Part shown: positions 1-6,800 of the stretch, in pieces
Layout: each line of letters opens with the position of its first letter
How positions within the stretch are numbered: position 1 is the stretch's first letter
NCBI GenBank assembly: GCA_002342175.1
Contig: DDPL01000086.1
Location: 14,329-24,081, forward strand
DNA from: Legionellales bacterium UBA2469
Lineage (GTDB): Bacteria > Pseudomonadota > Gammaproteobacteria > Legionellales > Legionellaceae
Direction of reading: 5' to 3'
DNA length: 9,753 nt
Program-made: the position numbers and the translations under genes
Notes under the pieces: generated by a model
Seen by the model: the letters and a program-made list of their open reading frames with translations, nothing else
Told to the model about the DNA's origin: nothing
The model's database searches: none

Positions 1-523
1 ACGTAACAATAAAAGGTATAATTTTATCGTCAAATCGACCATCATAACCCCCGATTATACGCTCAAATTTATCCCTTAAATCTAAAAATAATTTCTCTCG
101 ATCGGGCGACATAATGATTTGCTCGATCAATCCAACCATCACTGCTCGATAATAACAATTCCCATCTCCACGAATAGAACGAAATCCAGGATATTGTTCC
201 TTAAAACCATTTTTATTTTCAATGCACTCACCGACTTGAGTTTCATTTGGCGGGGTTTCGCCTCTTTCCCTTTGTCGTTGGGTGATCTGTTCCTTATAAG
301 CAAAGTATTCCTCAATAACCCCTTCCACAAGACGGCCAAACTTTGTGTCCAAGTCTTGAAGTTCAGAGCTTTTTAACGATGTTCCTTCTCGAGATTCATT
401 CAGTGTCTCTTCAAAAAAGTACATTTCTTCAACAAATCGTTGTGTATCTTGACTTTTTTGAATCGATACTAAGTCGTCAAACTGTTTTAAAAGTTGTGCG
501 TAGGTCGCCATATGCACTGCCAT
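1..523 (-). CDS. OTU/otubain-like cysteine protease, N-terminal part (truncated by window edge)
   Basis: Reading the minus strand from the ATG at 523 gives 174 codons with no stop before the window edge, so only the N-terminal part is visible. A charged, probably helical leader (about residues 6-90, with 'TYAQLLKQFDDL') is followed by 'FRSIRGDGNCYYRAV' at residues 114-128. This is the catalytic motif of OTU/otubain deubiquitinases: Asp120 and Cys123 sit as in the usual x-D-G-N-C-F/L-Y/F-R-A, and 'IR' before and 'GLIEQI' after also fit the otubain (peptidase C65) pattern. The catalytic His and the rest of the fold lie outside the window. Such proteins cleave ubiquitin chains. In bacteria they are usually secreted effectors acting in a eukaryotic host, as with the Legionella Lot proteins. 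No signal peptide is seen. An alternative start is ATG at 511 (residue 5, 'MATYAQLL'); neither start has a strong Shine-Dalgarno. The motif is clear, but the effector role is inference. Confidence 0.72.
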   Translation of the reverse strand, partial: MAVHMATYAQLLKQFDDLVSIQKSQDTQRFVEEMYFFEETLNESREGTSLKSSELQDLDTKFGRLVEGVIEEYFAYKEQITQRQRERGETPPNETQVGECIENKNGFKEQYPGFRSIRGDGNCYYRAVMVGLIEQIIMSPDREKLFLDLRDKFERIIGGYDGRFDDKIIPFIVT

Positions 524-540
524 GAAGTTATCTTTAATTC

Positions 541-549
541 AGTATAGCA
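541..549 (-). promoter_or_regulatory. Extended -10 promoter element for the OTU-protease gene
   Basis: On the minus strand the sequence reads TGC-TATACT, an extended -10 element (TGn plus a hexamer matching TATAAT at 5 of 6 positions). It ends 17 bases before the ATG at 523, implying a short leader of about 10-12 bases. No convincing -35 hexamer lies at the expected distance, which is common for extended -10 promoters. Confidence 0.4.
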
Positions 550-904
550 AAAAATATACAGGTTAAATTTTAAGCAAAAATTTTTTTTTAATTGATGAGA
601 ATTTGAAGATAAATATTTATGAAAATTATTGTGTAAAAATTCAATTAATTATGTCTATTATCAATAGTCCCCAATTCTGTAGTTTCCAGAATTAAATTAC
701 AAAACGTTAATTCTAGCAACAAAGGAAACTGTTGCCCCAGGATGTTTGGTTTCTACAATAATCTCTTTTTTTAACAACAAAAGGGAGTCTTCGGCGCTAC
801 GTTGATTGAATTAGATCTGTATATTACATTTCAGGGCTTTTATTAGGTGGTACTTCAACTGTAGACTTTAAAATGAGAATATATATTTTGAAAAGTCCCA
901 AAAT
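550..904. other. Intergenic stretch without a recognised gene
   Basis: About 350 bases lie between the divergent protease and DAHP synthase promoters. The part from about 550 to 660 is extremely A/T-rich with homopolymer runs and looks non-coding. The part from about 673 to 735 contains several overlapping inverted repeats (listed separately). On the minus strand, 810-697 is an open stretch of 37 codons ending in TAA but lacking a start codon. Its translation includes 'EIIVETKHPGATVSFVARIN', which looks protein-like and could be the tail of a decayed gene or could be chance. No tRNA, riboswitch or mobile-element end was recognised. Confidence 0.5.
679..732. repeat. Imperfect inverted repeat / potential RNA hairpin
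   Basis: AGTTTCC (681-687) is complementary to GGAAACT (724-730), and the adjacent AGAATTAA (688-695) is complementary to TTAATTCT (707-714). Together they make a 15-bp stem with one 9-base bulge (715-723) and an 11-base loop (696-706). Two G-T pairs could extend the base to 679-732. A competing 7-bp hairpin is possible between AATTCTG (673-679) and CAGAATT (687-693), and a 6-bp one between GCAACA (716-721) and TGTTGC (730-735). There is no T-tract, so it is not a standard intrinsic terminator. Its role is unknown. Confidence 0.35.
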
Positions 905-932
905 TTGACAGTTAAATAATTATCAGGATAAT
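905..932 (+). promoter_or_regulatory. Sigma-70-type promoter of the DAHP synthase gene
   Basis: A perfect -35 hexamer TTGACA (905-910) is followed after 16 bases by GATAAT (927-932), which matches TATAAT at 5 of 6 positions. Transcription would begin near 939, leaving a leader of about 15 bases before the ATG at 954. The leader contains no recognisable Shine-Dalgarno, so translation may be weak or near-leaderless. Confidence 0.55.
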
Positions 933-953
933 TGTCCTCTTTACACCTTCAGC

Positions 954-1961
954 ATGATTCCAATGTTTGATTTATCTGCAAAACAAACAAAGTCTATTTT
1001 AAAACATCGTGAAGAAATCAAAGCTATTCTAAATGGTCAGGATAAGCGATTATTAATAATCGTCGGGCCTTGCTCAGCATGGCCTGATAAAGCCGTCTAT
1101 GAATATGCAAAAAAATTACAAAAACTGCAAATGGAAGTCTATAAACATTTAAAGTTAATCATGCGCGTCTATCCTCATAAATCTCGAACCCAACTCGGAT
1201 GGGTTGGTCCGTTATATCAACCCAATCCTTTTTTACCCTGTAATGTTAGAGAGGGTATGCAATATACCTCAAATATGATAAAAAAAATTATCGAACTCGA
1301 TTTACCCATTGCCTCAGAAATCATTAATATCCAACTTCCTCGTGAATACTGGCTTTTATTTTCTTGGCTTGCTGTTGGTGCTCGCTGCACAGAAAGCTCC
1401 GAACATCGTATTTTTGCCTCTAATTTAAATATTCCCGTTGGTTTAAAAAATTCAACACATGGAACAACGCAAATTGGGATTAATAGTGTACTGGTGGCTC
1501 AAACGCCAAATATCACCATCAACGGTTATGATGAAATTAAAACCGATGGGAATGATTATGCGCATCTTGTTCTTCGTGGCGCTGATAAAAAACCCAATTT
1601 TTCCAATGAACATCTAGAACATATTTCCAAAAGTATGTTAAATCTTAAAATCAAAAACCCTGCCGTACTTATTGACGTCAGTCATGATAATTCCATCATT
1701 AATCAACAAAAAAATTATAAATTTCAACCACGAAATATTTTTTCAATCATACAAAATATTGCAAATCAACCAGAACTAAAAAAGATAGTAAAAGGATTTA
1801 TGATTGAAAGTTTTATTAAAGAAGGACATCAAAATATTAATATCACAAAAAAACAAGATATTGATATGACCGGTTTATCAATTACTGATCCCTGCATCGA
1901 TTGGGACACTACAGAAAAATGCTTAAAAAAATTGTATAGCAGAATCACTGCGTCGCAGTGA
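954..1961 (+). CDS. Class I 3-deoxy-D-arabino-heptulosonate 7-phosphate (DAHP) synthase, divergent and N-terminally short
   Basis: The 335-residue product resembles AroF/AroG/AroH, which condense phosphoenolpyruvate with erythrose 4-phosphate in the first step of the shikimate pathway (cytosolic, metal-dependent). Recognisable family blocks are 'GPCS' (metal ligand Cys40), 'MRVYPHKSRT' (70-79, substrate-binding Arg71, Lys76, Arg78), 'GARCTESSEHR' (142-152), 'GLKN' (Lys165), 'VLRGA' (Arg208), 'SHDNS' (His244), 'IESF' (Glu285) and 'TDPCIDW' (Asp312). All residues I would expect for metal and substrate binding are present. The enzyme is about 15 residues shorter than E. coli AroG, mostly at the N-terminus (its GPCS Cys is residue 40 against 61). 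In AroG that N-terminal arm helps bind the feedback inhibitor. The usual GEFLD block is replaced by 'SEIIN'. No upstream in-frame start exists, because a TGA lies at 906-908. There are no other aro genes beside it, so it may be a secondary isozyme. Which of AroF/G/H it corresponds to cannot be assigned. Confidence 0.9.
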   Translation: MIPMFDLSAKQTKSILKHREEIKAILNGQDKRLLIIVGPCSAWPDKAVYEYAKKLQKLQMEVYKHLKLIMRVYPHKSRTQLGWVGPLYQPNPFLPCNVREGMQYTSNMIKKIIELDLPIASEIINIQLPREYWLLFSWLAVGARCTESSEHRIFASNLNIPVGLKNSTHGTTQIGINSVLVAQTPNITINGYDEIKTDGNDYAHLVLRGADKKPNFSNEHLEHISKSMLNLKIKNPAVLIDVSHDNSIINQQKNYKFQPRNIFSIIQNIANQPELKKIVKGFMIESFIKEGHQNINITKKQDIDMTGLSITDPCIDWDTTEKCLKKLYSRITASQ

Positions 1962-1968
1962 TTCTGCT
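1925..1968 (-). terminator. Intrinsic terminator for the minus-strand secreted-protein gene, embedded in the DAHP synthase 3' end
   Basis: AGCAGAATCACTGCG (1938-1952) and CGCAGTGATTCTGCT (1954-1968) form a perfect palindrome around T1953, giving a physical 14-bp stem with a 3-base loop. Read on the minus strand, the stem is followed after 6 bases by seven consecutive T residues (complement of 1925-1931), the form of a rho-independent terminator. There is no T-run on the plus-strand side, so it should work best for the minus-strand gene ending at 1974. The last eight codons of the DAHP synthase, including its TGA (1959-1961), lie inside the hairpin. Confidence 0.75.
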
Positions 1969-1973
1969 GAAAA

Positions 1974-2354
1974 TTAATACGTCGTTAAACTATATCGAAC
2001 AACGTAATCTTCTTTCTCAAATCCAATATTCCAAGTCAACGTTAAACTTTCAGGTGTTTTTATTTTAGGAATTTTCAAATTAAAAGTTAAATCTGCTTTT
2101 GCTGGATCTTCGTGTTTAATCAAGTCTAAAAAGAATACACCATAATCTGTGTTATATTCTGAGTCACATATCTTTTGCGCATTCGATGCCAACATTCCAA
2201 AACACGCTTCTGTTGGATAAGCATAAGCCTCCCTTGCATTTACAAAAATTGTATATGGTGTTTTATTGTTGATTTGATGCCGAATATAACCGATATCTGC
2301 AAAAGATGATAAAGATAAAACGAATAGGAACAAAGCAGTAAATTTTTTTAACAT
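1974..2354 (-). CDS. Small secreted (signal-peptide) protein of unknown function
   Basis: I chose the ATG at 2354 (126 residues). GAGGA lies 7 bases upstream of it, an ideal Shine-Dalgarno distance, whereas the upstream in-frame GTG at 2360 almost touches the GAGGA. The N-terminus is a classic Sec signal peptide: 'MLKK', a hydrophobic stretch 'ALFLFVLSLSS', then 'SFA|D' with likely signal peptidase I cleavage after residue 19. The mature part is about 107 residues and contains two cysteines about a dozen residues apart that could form a disulfide ('EACFGML' and 'QKICDSE'). Segments such as 'NNKTPYTIFVNA' and 'LTLTWNIG' suggest a beta-rich fold. I do not recognise the family. It probably acts in the periplasm or outside the cell. 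It is transcribed alone, convergent with the DAHP synthase and divergent from the gene at 2503. Confidence 0.75.
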   Translation of the reverse strand: MLKKFTALFLFVLSLSSFADIGYIRHQINNKTPYTIFVNAREAYAYPTEACFGMLASNAQKICDSEYNTDYGVFFLDLIKHEDPAKADLTFNLKIPKIKTPESLTLTWNIGFEKEDYVVRYSLTTY

Positions 2355-2383
2355 ATTCACATCCTCAAATTAATAGCGCTAAT

Positions 2384-2412
2384 ATTCTATACTATGATAA
2401 TTATAAATTCAA
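2384..2412 (-). promoter_or_regulatory. Candidate promoter for the small secreted protein
   Basis: On the minus strand, TTGAAT (2412-2407) and TAGAAT (2389-2384) are separated by 17 bases. They match TTGACA at 4 of 6 and TATAAT at 5 of 6 positions. Transcription would begin near 2378, giving a leader of about 24 bases that contains the GAGGA ribosome-binding site. The surrounding DNA is so A/T-rich that other placements are possible. Confidence 0.4.
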
Positions 2413-2469
2413 TAATATAAACAAAATTATCAAATTGTTTATATATAAATCAAAAGTCGTTTTTTGTAC

Positions 2470-2475
2470 TATAAT
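2470..2475 (+). promoter_or_regulatory. Candidate -10 element for the 413-residue unknown gene
   Basis: A perfect TATAAT lies 27 bases before the chosen ATG at 2503, giving a leader of about 20 bases that contains the AGGA ribosome-binding site at 2492-2495. No good -35 hexamer is seen 16-18 bases upstream. The 148-bp gap to the gene at 2354 is therefore a divergent promoter region. Confidence 0.4.
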
Positions 2476-2502
2476 TATATCAAAGCAATTCAGGATATTG
2501 TC

Positions 2503-3744
2503 ATGAGCATAAGCCAATGGGAAAAAACGTCCAAAAATAAGTTCGGGACCACTTACCGTTCACTCGATAATCAAGAATTATTAATCGTTCCCAGTACTGC
2601 TATTCCCATTGAACACCTTGCGCAAGCATGGCAAGATGTTAATGGGGAAAAAGCGTCGATTGTGATGGACCCTGAATTAGGCCAGGGTATTGTCGTTCCT
2701 CATCATATTCGTGTAACAGGACTTTCGATAAATGAAATTATCATTAAACTTCTGCAAATCTATGAAGGTACAGGAAGAATTCTTCTAGACAAAAATTTAA
2801 ATTTTTTCAAAGATGCTTCAGGGCATGTTTATACAAATGAAGTCTTTCTTGCTTTAAATCTAACTGAAAAACATTTCGAAATAAATCAAACCGATAGAAT
2901 ATTATATGAAACACAATTTAAACAAGATATATTGTTTAACGCCAAACCTGCTGATATTGTAAAATCAACTTTAAAAGCACTCATCTTTATATCTCAATGC
3001 CGACCTGACATCATTGATCTATCATATTTATACCAAAATATGCCATCTATTCTTCTCATAGCAAATGGATTCCTTCCTAGGGGTGAAGAGAATCTTGAAG
3101 TTGCTTTAAATGAACTAAAAAAATATTACCCCGAGAATGAAGAACTTTGTAGAGTTAAAAATAATTGCGCTGAAATTTTAAATATGTATAAAACATCCAA
3201 AGAAAATGAACTCTCAATTCATTCTGGGAATACACGAAGAAAAATTCAAGTACTCGATGAACTTATTGAAAACATAAATCGGGCTCATTTTTTAGAAGAT
3301 ATCATTAAAACCTTACAAACTTTTCTTCCAAAAAATCGCGAACTTATGCTCAATCCCCATCATCATGGCGGATTATTTAGACAAGTAGTCAAACAATGTT
3401 TAGCACTTCCCGAATTTAAAGACATTTCTTCAATTTACACTTTAAAAGAAGAATGTATTGAAATGATTGCGGATTATCAAAAATCAAAAAAAACTTTAGC
3501 TAGGGTTAAATCATTTTACTCTAAATCACAAGATAAAATATTCGAACTTGACCTTCTTATCGATCAGATTTTGAAATCCAATACACCACTTGATATTTCC
3601 GGTTGTTTAGATGAATTTAAAGAAAAAAATAAAGACTTATTTAAAAAACAAACTGGTGAATTGATGCAATGTCTAGAGAATTGCAAAACCAAAATTGATG
3701 AATATTTAGATAAAAACGAACACCTACCCACTGCTCATCCATAA
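2503..3744 (+). CDS. Helical cytosolic or effector-like protein of unknown function
   Basis: The start is the ATG at 2503, with AGGA (2492-2495) 7 bases upstream. A longer frame opens at TTG 2464, but that codon overlaps the -10 element and lacks a ribosome-binding site. The product has 413 residues. I recognise no domain. There is no signal peptide or membrane segment. The first about 110 residues look like a mixed alpha/beta domain ('VPSTAIPIEHLAQAWQDV', 'GIVVPHHIRVTGLS'). From about residue 140 the protein is predominantly helical and charged. The second half appears to contain loosely repeated units of the pattern K-I-x-x-L-D-x-L-I ... L-P/K-x-N-x-E/D-L ... C-L (for example 'KIQVLDELIENI' and 'KIFELDLLIDQI', each followed by 'KNREL' or 'KNKDL'). 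The C-terminus is acidic and polar ('KIDEYLDKNEHLP'), compatible with a type IV secretion signal but not proof. It has its own promoter and is followed by the NRPS gene after 139 bases. Confidence 0.75.
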   Translation: MSISQWEKTSKNKFGTTYRSLDNQELLIVPSTAIPIEHLAQAWQDVNGEKASIVMDPELGQGIVVPHHIRVTGLSINEIIIKLLQIYEGTGRILLDKNLNFFKDASGHVYTNEVFLALNLTEKHFEINQTDRILYETQFKQDILFNAKPADIVKSTLKALIFISQCRPDIIDLSYLYQNMPSILLIANGFLPRGEENLEVALNELKKYYPENEELCRVKNNCAEILNMYKTSKENELSIHSGNTRRKIQVLDELIENINRAHFLEDIIKTLQTFLPKNRELMLNPHHHGGLFRQVVKQCLALPEFKDISSIYTLKEECIEMIADYQKSKKTLARVKSFYSKSQDKIFELDLLIDQILKSNTPLDISGCLDEFKEKNKDLFKKQTGELMQCLENCKTKIDEYLDKNEHLPTAHP

Positions 3745-3800
3745 TTAGGTAAAAAATAAATCAAAAACATAGAAAGTATATAAAATACATACTGAACTTA

Positions 3801-3830
3801 TTGATTATCTTAAGCAGCTCTTTCTATAAT
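3801..3830 (+). promoter_or_regulatory. Sigma-70-type promoter of the Pls-like NRPS
   Basis: TTGATT (3801-3806, 4 of 6 matches to TTGACA) is followed after 18 bases by a perfect TATAAT (3825-3830). Transcription would begin near 3837, leaving a leader of about 47 bases. The ribosome-binding site AAGGA (3869-3873) lies 10 bases before the ATG, slightly longer than optimal. This implies the NRPS is transcribed independently of the gene upstream. Confidence 0.5.
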
Positions 3831-3883
3831 ATCTACTGTTAAAAGATAATAATTTCTATTGTCTTAAAAAGGATTTTCTTTTT

Positions 3884-6800
3884 ATGTATCAAACACCGAA
3901 GCATCTTTTTCAGTTTTTTAAAAATTCCGTAAAAAAATATCCGTATCAAAAAGCGCTTGTGTGTAATGATATCAGTTATTCTTATCATGAATTAAATTCA
4001 CGAATCAACCAATTTTCAAATTATTTAATCAGTCAAAATATAAAAGCTGGTGATTATGTTTGCGTTTTGTTAGATCGCTCGCATCTTAATTACATTTGCA
4101 TGCTTTCATTACACCAATTAGGAGCCATATATGTTCCCATTGATGTTAAATATCCTAAAGATCGCATTGAGTATATTCTTCAAGATTTAGATGCAAAATT
4201 CTTGATTACACAAAGACAACATTATCCAAATATCTTGATTAAAAATAGGATAGAACTTGATGCTATTGAATCCGCATTATCTCAATATCAAACTAAAATA
4301 CATGTTGAATCACCAAACCATGATGATTGTTATGTCATTTACACGTCTGGAACAACTGGCAATCCCAAAGGGGTCAGCATTAGTCACCGAAACATTTGTC
4401 AATATATATCATCTGCGTCCAAAGTTTATAATATTTTGCCAAAAGACAACATATATCAAGGATTTTCATTATCTTTTGATGCATCCATGGAAGAAGTCTG
4501 GATGGCTTTTTCCCATGGCGCTACTCTTGTTGTATGTACTTCTGAAGACATTAGATCGGGTGTTGGCCTAAAGGATTTTTTGAATCAGCATCAAATTTCT
4601 GTACTTAGCACAGTTCCTTCTTTACTCGCCCTGATTGAACATGATATTCCAAATTTACGCTTAATCATCTTGGGCGGAGAAACTTGCCATTTACAACAAA
4701 TCCAATCATGGTTCTCCCCAAAACGTAGGATTATCAATAGTTATGGACCAACAGAAGCAACTGTTGTGAGTACTTATGCTGAGCTTCAACCTGAGCACAA
4801 TATTACAATTGGTCATCCTCTGCCTGATTATGAAGTATTTATTATCGATGAAAATCTTGAAATTCTGCCTCCCGGTGAAACAGGCGAATTATGTATTGGT
4901 GGATTTGCAATATCGAAAGGATACATCAATCTTCCAGAGTTAACTGATAAAAAATTTATATCTCACCCTCATCATCAAGAACAAAAAATTTATCGCTCGG
5001 GAGATTTAGCTAAAATAAATGCATCAAACAACATTGAGTTTTTAGGTCGTATGGATGACCAAGTCAAACTTCGCGGATTTAGAATTGAGCTCAATGAAAT
5101 TGAAATAAAAATGTGTCAATTTCCTGGGATTATACAAGCTGTCGCTCAAGTGATTTATGAACCCACTCCAACGCTGATAGCTTTTTACGAACTTGATGTA
5201 AGAAATAAAAATATAGAGATGAATGATATTTTAGCCTTTCTGCAGCAAACACTTCCGCCTTTTATGATACCCAATCATCTAGAGAGACTTGATAAATTTC
5301 CGCTTTTACCAAGTGGAAAAGTTAACAAAAAAGCACTCCCTGAACCCAATATGCATATATACGCTCAGAATGATATTGTTGCTCCAAAAAATGAACAAGA
5401 GCAACTTATCGTTGATATTTGGTCAAGTATATTTAAAAATACAATATCAACACATAGCCATTTTTTCTTTGATTTAGGCGGTCATTCATTATTTGCAGCC
5501 CAAGTGGTTTCAAAGCTTCGCCAACATGTTGGTTTTGAGCATGTATCTATCAAAGATCTATATCAATATCCAAGCGTGGAAGCCCTCGCAACACAATACA
5601 AAATTAAAAACACCCACCCCCCTAATCAGGGCAAATCAGACACCAAAAGACATATAGCCTCGAATCTTTCTTATTTTTTTAGCAGCATCGGGCAATTCTT
5701 TGGTGCACTATTAAGTATTTCTATTCATTCATGGCCTGTATTGCTAATATGGCTTTATCTAAATCATTCACCCCATATCAATACTTTTCAATATGTAGGG
5801 ATGATATTTTTTGCTTTCCTCTACCCCTTATTTGGTGCCACACTTATGGTTGGAATGAAATGGTTGATTTTGGGACGCGTAAAGCCAGGCCAATATCCTC
5901 TTTGGGGTATCTATCATTTCCGAATTTGGTTATTTCATTGTATTGAAAAAAACTTTATCCATTTACTTTATTTCTATGGTACACCCTTTATCAACTTGTA
6001 TTTTAAAGCCATGGGCGCCAAAATAGGAAAAGATGTTTATATTGGAAATTTATCTCGAAAGACATTTGGTGTCATTTATGACCTAGTAGAAATTGGAGAC
6101 TACTCATCCATTGGTCTTGATAGTCAAATTTGTAATCAGTATATTAAAAATGGATACATACATATAGGACCGGTTTTCATCGGAAAAAATTGCTATATCG
6201 GTAATCGAGCATTGTTAAAACCTCACACAATTATGCATGACTATAGCTATCTCGATGAAATGGCCTGTTTAACCGAGTCATCTACAATCCCTAGCCATGA
6301 ATTTTTTACAGGTTCACCCGCAAAATCAATGCCAAATGCTCAGCAATTTACACTTCTAAAAAATTTCAAATCTTCTCAAAACCCCTTATCCCAAGTTATT
6401 TATTTATTATTAAGCTACTTCATGATCATTAGTTCATCTCTTATCAATGGCTTAAGTTTTTTATTTTCTTTTTGTTTAGTTTTAACATGCTATAAACATT
6501 TTACCCCCTTGATGACAATATTTGTTTTGACACCTTTTATCACTTTAATTGGGATATTATGTCACTTCAGTGTTCTAAAAGTTTTTCTATCAAGCACGTA
6601 CAAAAAAACTAAAAAAGGAACTTTTGTCCGCCAATCTTTAACTTATCTCAGATATTGGTGGGATATGACTTTACTTTTAAGTCCTCAGATTGGCATCTTG
6701 TCTGATACGTTATTTGCTCAATACGTTTTTCGTTTTTTAGGAATGAAAATCGGTAAAAATTGTGAAATTGGTGGATTTTTCCTAGCACCCATTGATCTTA

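Noticed and set aside
119..525. Two plus-strand open frames (119-376, 343-525) and a minus-strand frame (139-339)
   Set aside because: They overlap the OTU-protease frame, have no family signature and no ribosome-binding site, and are shadows of the real minus-strand gene.
2355..2360. GTG 2360 as start of the secreted protein
   Set aside because: It sits one base from the GAGGAT ribosome-binding sequence; ATG 2354 has correct spacing and a cleaner signal peptide.
2464..2502. TTG 2464 as start of the 413-residue protein
   Set aside because: It overlaps the TATAAT -10 element and lacks a ribosome-binding site; ATG 2503 has AGGA 7 bases upstream.
3775..3793. Inverted repeat AGTAT...ATACT upstream of the NRPS promoter
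   Set aside because: Only a 5-bp A/T-rich arm in A/T-rich DNA; too weak to call an operator or terminator.
4257..5946. Plus-strand open frames inside the NRPS (4257-4571, 5289-5477, 5731-5946)
   Set aside because: Other-frame shadows of a continuous NRPS coding sequence whose motifs are unbroken.
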